Part shown: one piece after another, positions 55,877-63,989 of the stretch | How positions within the stretch are numbered: position 1 is the first letter of the stretch | Layout of the letters: every line of letters begins with the position of its first letter | Assembly (NCBI RefSeq): GCF_016741775.1 | Contig: NZ_JAERRK010000005.1 | Span: 1-64,000 of the forward strand | Direction: 5' to 3' | DNA: 64,000 bases | DNA from: Streptomyces actinomycinicus | GTDB lineage: Bacteria > Actinomycetota > Actinomycetes > Streptomycetales > Streptomycetaceae | Notes under the pieces: generated by a model | Databases searched by the model: none | Told to the model about the DNA's origin: nothing | What the model saw: the letters and a program-made list of their open reading frames with translations, nothing else | Translations under genes and position numbers: made by a program

Positions 55877-56917
55877 ATGACCGACGAGTTGTACATCGCC
55901 GGCTGCGCCGCCTGGCTGCCGCCGCCCGTTCCGGCGGCCGACGCGGTGGCATCGGGAGCGTTTCCGGTGGCCGAGGCCCGCAGGACCGACGTGCAGTCGG
56001 TCACGGTCGCCGCCGAGGAGGACTCGGCACCGGCGATGGCCGCGCGGGCCGCACGAGCCGCCCTGGGCCGCGCCGGACTCTCCTCCCGCGAGGTGGGACT
56101 GCTGCTCCACGCCACGCTGTACGACCAGGGCCACGACCTGTGGGGCACGGCCTCGTACGTCCAGGCGCTGGCACTCGGCACCGGCCAGCCGGCCTGCCCC
56201 GCCGTGGAGGTCCGCCAGGTGTCCAACGGCGGAATGGCCTCCATGGAACTCGCCCGCGCGTTCCTGTCCTCGGCCGAGGGGCCCCGCGCGGCCCTGCTCA
56301 CGGCGGGCGACGTCTTCTGCCCGCCCGCCTTCGACCGGTGGCGCGCCGATCCGGGTACCGTCTACGCCGACGGGGGCGCGGCCCTCGTCCTGGCCCGGGA
56401 CGGCGGCTTCGCGCGCGTGCGCAGCCTGGTGACCGTCTCCGATCCGGGCCTGGAACGCATGCACCGGGGGGACCACCCGTTCCGGCCGCCCGCCGACGGG
56501 CGGGTCCGGACGGTGGACCTCGAGGAGTGCAAGGAGCAGTACCTGGCCCGGCACGGGATGCGGGCCACCGTGGACCGGGCCGCGCGGGGGCAGCGGTCCG
56601 CCGTGGACGAGGCGCTGGCCGGCGCCAAGGCCGAACTCTGCGACATCGCCCGGTTCGTACTGCCCCACCTCGGCCGCCGCAGGCTCGAGTCGGCCTACTT
56701 CCGGCCGTTCGGGATCGCCCCGGAGCGCACGACCTGGCCATGGAGCCGGACCGTGGGGCACCTCGGGGCGGGTGACCAGTTCGCGGGCCTGGCCCGGCTG
56801 GTCGAGCGACGCGAGGTGCTGCCCGGCGACCTGGTCCTGCTGCTCGGCGTCGGGGCGGGGTTCACCTGGTCCGGCGCCGTGGTGGAGATCCTCGAACTCC
56901 CGGACTGGCAGGTATGA
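55877..56917 (+). CDS. KAS III-like acyltransferase with Ser in place of the active Cys
   Basis: 346 residues of the FabH/KAS III fold. Where the nucleophilic Cys is expected the sequence is VRQVSNGGMASMEL, giving Ser 116. The first His is kept (LPHLGRRR, His 264). The usual Asn motif is replaced by GHLGAGD (Asp 300), the pattern of KAS III-like ester- or amide-forming acyltransferases such as CerJ; DpsC is a precedent for an active Ser in this position. It is therefore more likely to move an acyl group from ACP onto a hydroxyl, amine or carrier than to do standard condensation. It lies about 200 bases after the MFS gene and is the last gene clearly tied to the hybrid cluster. Confidence 0.9.
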   Translation: MTDELYIAGCAAWLPPPVPAADAVASGAFPVAEARRTDVQSVTVAAEEDSAPAMAARAARAALGRAGLSSREVGLLLHATLYDQGHDLWGTASYVQALALGTGQPACPAVEVRQVSNGGMASMELARAFLSSAEGPRAALLTAGDVFCPPAFDRWRADPGTVYADGGAALVLARDGGFARVRSLVTVSDPGLERMHRGDHPFRPPADGRVRTVDLEECKEQYLARHGMRATVDRAARGQRSAVDEALAGAKAELCDIARFVLPHLGRRRLESAYFRPFGIAPERTTWPWSRTVGHLGAGDQFAGLARLVERREVLPGDLVLLLGVGAGFTWSGAVVEILELPDWQV

Positions 56918-57266
56918 GCCACACCGCCCAACCCGGCGGCCCCGTGCCCCAGCCGTGCCAGAGGCTTGAGGGCAGCTCCACCTCGCTGCCGAGCCGGATG
57001 AGATCAGCGCTACGAGGAGGCGGGCGACCTACGCCGGCCCGCACCTTCGGACCCTTGGCTGGACCAGCCGATCCTGCCCTCAGCCAGGCCAGGCGACGGG
57101 TCCCGAGCACTGTTCCAGGCCGCCGGTGGTCGCATCGTCGTCGGCCTCGTCGAATGCGTGCCCTTCACCACAATTTACCCATTTATGGGCCAGGCCTGCC
57201 TATAAGTGGATAGGAAGCTGATTGCACCCCCTCGGCGATCAGTGCAGGAATGCAAAGCCAAGTGGG
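56918..57266. other. About 350 bases, probable right boundary of the hybrid cluster
   Basis: No credible gene. Sequence composition becomes less GC-rich near 57165-57240 (TATAAGTGGATAGG region), where a promoter for the L,D-transpeptidase may lie. Confidence 0.45.
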
Positions 57267-58520
57267 ATGGAGAAGCGCTTGATCACGCTGTGTAAACGAC
57301 GCACCGGGCTCGTGGCTACGGCCGGCGTACTCGGCGGCGTGCTCGCAGTCACAGCCCTCGGCGGTACGAGCAACGCCGCCCCCAGCGACGATGACGCCGG
57401 GAACCGTCCGAAACCCCAGGCGCAGGCACAGGAGGCGGCGCCCGCCCCGGAAGCCTCCGATGCCCGGATGGAGATCACGCCCGGGCCTGGTTCCCACAAC
57501 ATCGGGACCAACGGACCGGTGGGTGTCACCGTCCGCAACGGCAAGCTCACCAAGGTGACCATGACCGCCGTCGCGACCGGTGCCGAGATCCCGGGCACGC
57601 TGTCCGCGGACGGCACCTCCTGGAAGGCGAACGGCCGGCTGGAGCGTGCCACCAAGTACCAGATCGCCGCAGAGGCCGAGGACGCCGAGGGCCGCTCCGC
57701 CACCGCCAACGCCACGATCACCACCGTCTCCCCGGCCAACGACTTCATCGGGCACCTCTCCCCCGAGGACGGCTCGACCGTCGGCGTGGGCATGCCGGTG
57801 ACGGTCAGCTTCGACAAGGCGATCGGCGACAAGGCCGCCGTGCAGTCGGAGATCCAGGTCAGCTCCAGCAGCGGCCAGCAGGTCGTCGGCCACTGGTTCA
57901 ACGACCACCGGCTGGACTTCCGCCCCGAGAGCTACTGGAAGCCCGGCTCCACCGTCACCGTCACGCTCACCCGCAACGGCATCCGGAAGACGGTCACGTT
58001 CAAGATCGGCCGGAGCCAGATCAGCACCGTCGACACGAAGACGAAGCAGATGACCGTCGTCCGGGACGGCAAGACGATCAAGACCATCCCTGTCTCGTCG
58101 GGCAGCCCCGAGCACCCGACGTACAACGGGCAGATGGTGATCTCCGAGAAGTTCCGGCAGGTCCACATGAACGGTGCGAGCGTCGGCCTCACGGAGAAGG
58201 ACGGCAAGCCCTCGTACGACATCAAGGCCGTGCCGCACGCCATGCGCCTGACCGATTCGGGCACGTTCATCCACGGCAACTACTGGGGAAACTCCGTCTT
58301 CGGCAAGGTCAACACCAGTCACGGCTGTGTGGGCCTGAAGGATGTCAGGGGCGGCGGCGACGGCAGGCAGCCCGCCGCGTGGTTCTTCGACAACTCGATG
58401 ACCGGTGACGTCGTGATCGTCAAGAACTCCGAGGACAAGACCACGTTGGCCCCGGGCAACGGCCTCAGCGACTGGAACATGCCGTGGAGCGAGTGGGTCG
58501 CGGGTAGCCCGACCACCTGA
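57267..58520 (+). CDS. Secreted L,D-transpeptidase (Ig-like plus YkuD domains)
   Basis: 417 residues. Signal peptide: basic start (MEKRLITLCKRR), hydrophobic stretch GLVATAGVLGGVLAVTAL and an ASNAAP-like end (TSNAAPS). Two Ig-like domains (to about 260) precede the catalytic YkuD domain with FIHGNYWG and SHGCVGL (catalytic Cys and His). It makes 3-3 cross-links in, or anchors to, peptidoglycan outside the membrane. The ATG at 57267 is the best start; only a weak GTGGG precedes it. It is a cell-wall housekeeping-type gene and likely unrelated to the clusters on either side. Confidence 0.93.
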   Translation: MEKRLITLCKRRTGLVATAGVLGGVLAVTALGGTSNAAPSDDDAGNRPKPQAQAQEAAPAPEASDARMEITPGPGSHNIGTNGPVGVTVRNGKLTKVTMTAVATGAEIPGTLSADGTSWKANGRLERATKYQIAAEAEDAEGRSATANATITTVSPANDFIGHLSPEDGSTVGVGMPVTVSFDKAIGDKAAVQSEIQVSSSSGQQVVGHWFNDHRLDFRPESYWKPGSTVTVTLTRNGIRKTVTFKIGRSQISTVDTKTKQMTVVRDGKTIKTIPVSSGSPEHPTYNGQMVISEKFRQVHMNGASVGLTEKDGKPSYDIKAVPHAMRLTDSGTFIHGNYWGNSVFGKVNTSHGCVGLKDVRGGGDGRQPAAWFFDNSMTGDVVIVKNSEDKTTLAPGNGLSDWNMPWSEWVAGSPTT

Positions 58521-58635
58521 CACCACGCCACTGCGCCGGCCCCGAAGACCGCAGCCGGGCCGGTTCGCTCTGTTCGGATGCCCTGCCGGCCGGGCCGTCC
58601 GCGGCGCGACCGTGCAGCGGGCCACGGCTGCCGCG

Positions 58636-61260
58636 TCAACCGTCACCCTGCTCGATGTCCAGATGGACCGGACCCCGGAGAACGGGGCTGCGCCGGTACG
58701 GCGGCGGGTCGGCGACCAGCCTGGGGCGTTCGAGCCGGCGTACCAGCTCGGTCAGTGCGATCTGGGTCTCCCGCCGGGCCAACGGGCCGCCGAAGCACAG
58801 GTGGATGCCGCTGCCGAACCCCAGGTGCTGGTTGTCACGCCGGTCCGGGTCGAAACGGTCCGGATCGGGGAAGCGCTTCGGATCGCGGCTGCCCGAGGCC
58901 AGCATGAGCATGATCTGCGAGCCCTTGGGGATGACGGTGCCGGCGACGGTGATGTCGCTGTACGCAGCCCGCCAGGGAATGATGTGCACGGCGGGCTCGT
59001 ACCGCAGCAGTTCCTCGACCAGCGGCACGACGAGGTCCGGTTCGCCGCGCAGTCGCCGGAGCACCTGCGGGTGGCGCAGCAGCGTCAGCATGCCGTTGGC
59101 GATGAGGTTGACGACGGTCTCATTGCCGGCGATGAGCAGCAGTTTGGCTGTGGCGACGATCTCGTCGTCCGTCATCCGGCCGTCGGGCCCGTCATCGTTG
59201 GCCAGCCTGGCCAGCAGACCGTCGTCCGGCCGGCTGCGGCGCTGTTCCACCAGCCCGCCGAGGCACTGGCGCAGGTCCTTGCGGGCCTGGACGCCCTTGT
59301 CCAGTTTCTCCTTCGGATCGGACTTGGGGTCGTAGTCGATCGAGTTCATGATGTCGTTCACCCAGCGGTGGAACCTCGGCTCGTCCTCGCGTGGCACGCC
59401 GAGCAGGTGACAGATCACGGTCACCGGGAACGGGGAGGCGAAGTCGTCGACGACGTCGATCCGCGCCTTGCCCGCGACATCGTCGATCAGGCTGCCGACG
59501 GTGGCGGTCAGGTCGCTCTCCATGCCGGTCACCAGCCCCGGTCTGTGCGGGGGGCCGAAGTGACGCATCGCCATACGCCGCAGGCGATCGTGCTCGGGCG
59601 GGTCCATCTTGATGAACGCCGGCTTGACCCCTTCCTCGAGCGCGGGCATCGGACGCGACAGACTGCGCATGTCGCAGCTGAGATGCGGGTCGTTCAACGT
59701 GTCCGTGATCTCACGGTAGGTACTGATGACGTAGCTGCCGTCCTCCTGCCGGGCCACCGGCGTCTCGCGCAACTCGGCATACAGCGGGTACGGGTCGGCC
59801 CGGGCGGAGTAGTCGAAGATCCGTTGCAGCGTGCCGGGCCTCCCGGTCGTGGCCGACCGGCCTTCCTCCTGCCGGTGCCGGCGCACGGCCGTGACGCGGC
59901 GCTCCCCCGGCTCATGGCCCGAGACGACCACGGTGGCGCCCTGAGCGGACAGGCTGGGGCCCGGGAAGCCGACGGGCACCGGTTTCATGCCGGCCGGCTG
60001 GTCCGGCGTGGGGCAGGGGGGCGGGAAGGGTGCGGCCGTCTCGATCAGACGTCGGTAGTAACCCAGCCAGTGGGCGTTGTCGAAGCTCACGGCAGCCGTG
60101 ACGCGGCCTCGATAGCCGTATGCGGTGACAAACCGGTGGTCGTCCAGCGATCCCTGGACAACGACCAACTGGTCGGCGAAGTTCGGCACGCCGACGGACT
60201 TGATGTTGACGCCGAACTGGATCGACCAGAACAGCGGGATGGACAGGTGGGACCGGTGGTCCGCCTGGGCGCTGACCATGTTGTGTGCCGCGACCTCGGC
60301 CTGCTCCACGGCGTTGGCCCAGTGCTCCAGGGAGATGAGGCGGTGTTCGTAGAGGGGGTTCGGGCAACGCGCCACGTCTCCCGCGGCGAAGACGTCGTCG
60401 GTGACGCGGCCGTTGTTGTCGAGGGCGCGGCAGCCCGTGTCGCAGGTGATTCCCCACACGTCCGCCGACAGGCCCGAATCCCGCAGCCACTCGGTGTTGC
60501 GGATGGACCCGAGTGCCACCACCGCCACGTCGGCGTCGACCGTACTGCCGTCGTCGAAGTGAGCACGGCGAAACCGTCCCTGCGCGTCGCCCTCAAGCCG
60601 GGTCACCTTGACACCGCAACGCAGGTCGACGCCGTGAGCGCGCTGCAGATCCGCCACGACCTCACCGATCACGGCACCGAGCGCCCCGGCCAGCGGGGCC
60701 GCCCCGAGTTCGGCGACGGTCACCGGGATGTCCCGCTCCCGGCAGACGGAGGCGATCTCGGAGCCGGTGAATCCCGCACCGATGACCAGGACGCGGGACG
60801 GCCCGGCGGCGAGGGCTCGCTGCAGGCTCTCGGCATGCTCGCGCGTACGCACGACGAACACGCCGTCCAGAGCCGCCTCGGACTCGACGAACCACGGCCG
60901 GGCCCGTACCCCGGTGGCGATCAGCACCCGGTCGAAGGGAACCGCACGTCCGTCGGCGAGTCGCACGTGCTTCGCCGTGAGGTCCAGACCACTGGCGGGC
61001 ACGCCCAGCAGCCACTCCGCACCGATGCCACGCCGGCGGGGCAAAGCGGTGCTTCCGGCCGGCACCCACCCGGCCAGTACCTGCTTGGACAGGGGAGGCC
61101 GGTCGTAGGGCTCGCCCGGCTCGTCGCCGATCATGGTCAGTGATCCGGTGAAGCCCTCGTCGCGCAGCGCCTCCGCCGCCCGCAGTCCCGCCAGTGACGC
61201 CCCGACGACCACGATGCGGCCAGCACGCCTGAACGCCTGCAGATCGTCGGCACCGGTCAT
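58636..61260 (-). CDS. Natural fusion: FAD ferredoxin reductase + cytochrome P450
   Basis: 874 residues. Residues 1 to about 425 are a complete ferredoxin-reductase-type flavoprotein: FAD motif VVVGASLAGLRAAEAL, PYDRPPLSKQVL, NAD motif VLVIGAGFTGSEIA and VFAAGDVARC. After a Pro/Arg-rich linker, residues about 450-874 are a full P450: ADPYPLYAELR, I-helix LLIAGNETVVNLI (Asn in the usual His place), ExxR EELLRYEP and heme loop FGSGIHLCFGGPLAR. There is no Fe-S ferredoxin domain between them. The P450 half is close to the one at 13848. The single frame has no sign of a frameshift. ATG 61260 overlaps the stop of an upstream 43-codon gene (ATGA). Confidence 0.93.
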   Translation of the reverse strand: MTGADDLQAFRRAGRIVVVGASLAGLRAAEALRDEGFTGSLTMIGDEPGEPYDRPPLSKQVLAGWVPAGSTALPRRRGIGAEWLLGVPASGLDLTAKHVRLADGRAVPFDRVLIATGVRARPWFVESEAALDGVFVVRTREHAESLQRALAAGPSRVLVIGAGFTGSEIASVCRERDIPVTVAELGAAPLAGALGAVIGEVVADLQRAHGVDLRCGVKVTRLEGDAQGRFRRAHFDDGSTVDADVAVVALGSIRNTEWLRDSGLSADVWGITCDTGCRALDNNGRVTDDVFAAGDVARCPNPLYEHRLISLEHWANAVEQAEVAAHNMVSAQADHRSHLSIPLFWSIQFGVNIKSVGVPNFADQLVVVQGSLDDHRFVTAYGYRGRVTAAVSFDNAHWLGYYRRLIETAAPFPPPCPTPDQPAGMKPVPVGFPGPSLSAQGATVVVSGHEPGERRVTAVRRHRQEEGRSATTGRPGTLQRIFDYSARADPYPLYAELRETPVARQEDGSYVISTYREITDTLNDPHLSCDMRSLSRPMPALEEGVKPAFIKMDPPEHDRLRRMAMRHFGPPHRPGLVTGMESDLTATVGSLIDDVAGKARIDVVDDFASPFPVTVICHLLGVPREDEPRFHRWVNDIMNSIDYDPKSDPKEKLDKGVQARKDLRQCLGGLVEQRRSRPDDGLLARLANDDGPDGRMTDDEIVATAKLLLIAGNETVVNLIANGMLTLLRHPQVLRRLRGEPDLVVPLVEELLRYEPAVHIIPWRAAYSDITVAGTVIPKGSQIMLMLASGSRDPKRFPDPDRFDPDRRDNQHLGFGSGIHLCFGGPLARRETQIALTELVRRLERPRLVADPPPYRRSPVLRGPVHLDIEQGDG

Positions 61261-61388
61261 GACGGCGCCGTCTCCGCCGGTGCGTGCCGCGTCGCCGACC
61301 GGCCGACCGGGATCGCCTGCACCGGGCGGGCCGCCGCGGCGCGCGGCACCTGGGCGCGCCGGGCGTCATCGGGGTTCGGGTCGTACAT
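61257..61388 (-). CDS. 43-residue peptide gene coupled to the reductase-P450 fusion
   Basis: Begins MYDPNPDDARRAQVPRAAAA and ends AETAPS; Arg/Ala/Pro-rich, no Cys, one Tyr, no membrane segment. The ATG at 61388 has a near-ideal GGAGG 8 bases upstream, better than most genes in the window, and its stop overlaps the fusion's start by 4 bases, so ribosomes loading here would deliver translation of the fusion. It could be a leader for coupling, a small accessory protein or a substrate peptide. I do not recognise the family. Confidence 0.6.
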   Translation of the reverse strand: MYDPNPDDARRAQVPRAAAARPVQAIPVGRSATRHAPAETAPS

Positions 61389-61449
61389 GAGCCCTTCCTC
61401 CCCCGCATCCGGAACGCCTCGGGAGCGAGGAACGCGCACTGCGCATACC

Positions 61450-61504
61450 CCTTCGCATCGGAAGCGAAGTGCGAAGGCGCTGCCCACCCTGCGAAGTGCG
61501 AAGG
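61450..61504. promoter_or_regulatory. Inverted and direct GCGAAG repeats upstream of the fusion operon
   Basis: CCTTCGCA (61450-61457) and TGCGAAGG (61470-61477) form 8-bp inverted arms; GCGAAGTGCGAAGG occurs at 61464-61477 and again at 61491-61504 (27-base period). This lies 60-115 bases upstream of the 43-codon gene's start, a probable operator cluster. Confidence 0.6.
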
Positions 61505-61838
61505 AGTCCACCGCGTTCGTCGGGTCTCCATAGAAAAGAATTGATCATCGCGGCTAAGGCGATCGGAGCCTGATCAGGTACATATCCCTGGATGCGGCTG
61601 CATTTGGGTTACGTGAGCGGCACTCTTCCGGATCGCCGTTTCGAACGGACCCTGTGGCACGGTATGCCGGAATACCGTCAGAGAGTCAGCGTATCAGCGG
61701 CATCAATACCGGCGAGGCCGGCGTTGGAGGGCGCGATCCAGTCTGGACGACGATCAGGGGTGAGACAGGGCATGGCGGGCAACACCTGCCTCGGTGTGGC
61801 TCTCGGTCCCGCGCGCGCAGCAGCTGATCAAATAAGGC
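61505..61838. other. About 330 bases between divergent genes, no gene seen
   Basis: AT-richer than its surroundings near 61540-61600 and 61815-61835, consistent with promoters for the leftward fusion operon and the rightward GNAT gene. No frame has a convincing start and codon use. Confidence 0.4.
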
Positions 61839-62396
61839 ATGGCATCGTCCTGGACTGGCAATCGGGTACGGCTACGCGCAATCGAGCCCGACGACTGGAC
61901 AGCGTTCATGCACCTCGCCGACGATGACGGGCGGCGAGGCAGCCGGCTGGATCTGCCTCGGTCCGCCGAGAGCTACCGTGCCTGGGCGAGGGAGCAAGCC
62001 GTTGCCGAGTGCCATGACGAGCGCTTCCGGTTGGCAGTCGAGGCGACGGCCACAGGAGAGCTGGTGGGCACGGTCGGCTCGCACCGCACCGGCCCTCGTT
62101 CAGGTTGGTTCGAGTGTGACGTCACGATCGGCGCCGACCACCGGCGCAAGGGCTACGCGGCAGAAGCCGTGGTGCTGCTGCTGCGTTTCATGTTCGCCGA
62201 GCGGCGCTATCACAAATGCCTGGCAGCGGTCTTCGCCCACAACGAGGCATCTCTGGCGCTGTTCCGTCGGCTCGGCTTCACCGAGGAGGGGCGTTTACGG
62301 GAACACGTCTTCTTCGCCGGCCGGCACCACGACCTCGTCTTGATGGGCATGCTCAGCCAGGAATTCGATCAGCGGCACACGGTGAGCCGACCATGA
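61839..62396 (+). CDS. GNAT-family N-acetyltransferase
   Basis: 185 residues of the RimJ/RimL type: NRVRLRAIEPDDWTAFM at the N-terminus, acetyl-CoA loop DHRRKGYAAEAVVLLLRFMF and the late AHNEASLALFRRLGFTEEGRLRE helix. It acetylates an amine, protein N-terminus or small molecule. The ATG at 61839 lacks a clear ribosome binding site. It converges on the P450 at 62493. Relation to the neighbouring peptide gene is unknown, though acetyltransferases can tailor or detoxify such products. Confidence 0.9.
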   Translation: MASSWTGNRVRLRAIEPDDWTAFMHLADDDGRRGSRLDLPRSAESYRAWAREQAVAECHDERFRLAVEATATGELVGTVGSHRTGPRSGWFECDVTIGADHRRKGYAAEAVVLLLRFMFAERRYHKCLAAVFAHNEASLALFRRLGFTEEGRLREHVFFAGRHHDLVLMGMLSQEFDQRHTVSRP

Positions 62397-62492
62397 GCTG
62401 GTCATCCGGGCGTGTACGGAACGGCACTCGAACTCCGTCGACGTTCGCTGTTCGCCGGCGGAGGCGTCCTGTCACCGAAAGCAGGACTGCCC

Positions 62493-63794
62493 TCAGCCAC
62501 GCGGGGTGGCGCGCAGGCGCAAGCCGACGGTTGCGAGACCTTCCAGGGTGGTGACCTGGTAGCTGGGTTCCGGTCCTGGCGGCTCACTCAGGTGGTGGCA
62601 GCGGGCGGTCTGCGCGGTCAGGAGCGTCAGCATCGCCATGGCCAGAGCGGCTCCCTCGCAGCCGTGCGGCCCGGTACCGAAGGAGAGGAACACCCCGGGC
62701 TTCGCCGGCGAGCCCGGTTCATCGAGCCAGCGTTCGGGCTGGAACCGGTCCGGCTCGGGATACTCCCGTGCGTCACGGTGGGCGGTGTAGGGGCAGACGA
62801 GAACGGTGGACCCGGCGTCGATGGTGTAGTCGCCGAGCTGAGTCTGCCGCGGGGCCCGCCGGGTCAGTAGCCAGCTGGGGGGATACAGCCGGAGCACCTC
62901 ACTCACCAGTGCCTGGGTGTATTGCAGGCTGCCGAGGTGGGTGCTGGTCGTCGCGGCCGGGTCCGCGGGCAGCACGGCGGCTTCCGCCGCGACACGGCCC
63001 GCTGCCTCGGGGTGCCGGGCCAGATGGAGCAAGATCCATCCGGCTGCCCGGGAAGGAGTCTCGAAGGTGGCGACGGTGATCCCGGGGAGAGTGTCGAGGA
63101 CGGCTTCTTCCGGCAGCAGGCCGTAGTGGGGGGAGGGCCGGAGCATCTGTCCCAGCATGTCGTCACCGAGCCGGCCCGATGAACGACGCCGGCGGACGAT
63201 GGGCCGCAGAGCGTCGGTGAAGGCGACTTGCTGCCGTGTGCGGAACCGCCGGGCCGGTGTGGGGATCCAGCGCGGCCATACCCAGCGTGCGGGGCGTACG
63301 AGCACCTCCCGGGCCAGGAAGAGCTGTGCGGCATGAGGCAGCAGGGTGGGCGCGTCCTCGGAGAAGAGATAGCTCACGCCGATCTCTGCCAGGGCGTGCC
63401 GGACCCGGGGCAGGATCTCGACGTCCTGCCCCGTGGGCCACTGGTCGGCAAATCGAGCGGTCCGGGGCGCGATCTCACCGATCCGAGCCGCAACCGCCTG
63501 CGCACGTAGTCCGCGCATGCGGGCGGCGTGAGCGTGCGCACGCTCCTCGGGAGTCGGTGTTCCGCCCGACCGCTTCAACGGCGGGAAGAGAGGCGAGGGC
63601 GCCTTGGGGAAGTCCTGGGCGCGGCGCAGGACCGCTTCACACGGCCCGGCCGCAGCGGCCACGTAGACACCCGGCTCCAGCTGCCAGACGTCCCCGCACT
63701 CCTCAGCACCACGGCGCGCCATCGCCAGCCGGTCGCGGCTCCAGGCCGCGAAGCTGCCTTCGGGCAACCGCGGCGGCTCATTCCTTCGGCCCAT
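62493..63794 (-). CDS. Cytochrome P450 paired with a small peptide gene
   Basis: 433 residues. ExxR is SEVLRLYPPSWLLTRRA, the PERF region is PDRFQPERWLD and the heme loop is FGTGPHGCEGAALAMAM. The I-helix oxygen-activation motif is atypical (ITVATFETPSRAAGW, with the acid-Thr pair kept but Ala-Gly changed). The sequence differs clearly from the other three P450 domains in this window. ATG 63794 follows AGGGA by eight bases. The gene lies 105 bases downstream of a 29-aa aromatic-rich peptide gene, with a strong hairpin between, the arrangement of P450-modified ribosomal peptides. The substrate assignment is inference from that layout. Confidence 0.92.
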   Translation of the reverse strand: MGRRNEPPRLPEGSFAAWSRDRLAMARRGAEECGDVWQLEPGVYVAAAAGPCEAVLRRAQDFPKAPSPLFPPLKRSGGTPTPEERAHAHAARMRGLRAQAVAARIGEIAPRTARFADQWPTGQDVEILPRVRHALAEIGVSYLFSEDAPTLLPHAAQLFLAREVLVRPARWVWPRWIPTPARRFRTRQQVAFTDALRPIVRRRRSSGRLGDDMLGQMLRPSPHYGLLPEEAVLDTLPGITVATFETPSRAAGWILLHLARHPEAAGRVAAEAAVLPADPAATTSTHLGSLQYTQALVSEVLRLYPPSWLLTRRAPRQTQLGDYTIDAGSTVLVCPYTAHRDAREYPEPDRFQPERWLDEPGSPAKPGVFLSFGTGPHGCEGAALAMAMLTLLTAQTARCHHLSEPPGPEPSYQVTTLEGLATVGLRLRATPRG

Positions 63795-63856
63795 GAGATC
63801 GTCCCTGGCGCTCGTGCCTGTCCAGGCCGATGTCGTCGGCAGCGTGGCTCGGAACT

Positions 63857-63880
63857 GGCGGGCGCCCAGGGGCGCCCGCC
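63857..63880 (-). terminator. 11-bp hairpin between peptide gene and P450
   Basis: GGCGGGCGCCC (63857-63867), AG, GGGCGCCCGCC (63870-63880): a perfect stem lying 20 bases after the peptide gene's stop (minus strand). It could act as a partial terminator or 3' stabiliser so that more peptide than enzyme is made. Confidence 0.65.
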
Positions 63881-63899
63881 GGCAGCGCGGTCAGTCCTG

Positions 63900-63989
63900 C
63901 TAGTCGCCTGCGTAGGCATCCCACTCGTGGGAGCCGTACGCACCGTAGTGGCGGGTGAAGGACAGCTTGCCGAGCAGCTTGGCGATCAT
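63900..63989 (-). CDS. 29-residue aromatic-rich peptide, candidate RiPP precursor
   Basis: The frame reads MIAKLLGKLSFTRHY (1-15) then GAYGSHEWDAYAGD (16-29), stop TAG. AGGAG lies 6 bases before ATG 63989, an excellent ribosome binding site. The N-terminal half is a short amphipathic, basic stretch (leader-like); the C-terminal half holds Tyr 15, Tyr 18, His 21, Trp 23 and Tyr 26, residues that P450s cross-link in biaryl/cyclophane peptides (for example Tyr-His and Trp-Tyr links in biarylitides and tryptorubin-type compounds). It is too short for standard gene calling. The next gene downstream is a P450. The window ends 11 bases upstream, so the promoter and any earlier genes are not visible. 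The precursor role is a prediction. Confidence 0.65.
   Translation of the reverse strand: MIAKLLGKLSFTRHYGAYGSHEWDAYAGD

Noticed and set aside
58636..61260. Reductase-P450 fusion as a sequencing artefact joining two genes
   Set aside because: The frame is continuous through a plausible linker, codon bias is constant and no internal start with a ribosome binding site is evident at the P450 boundary; kept as a real fusion.
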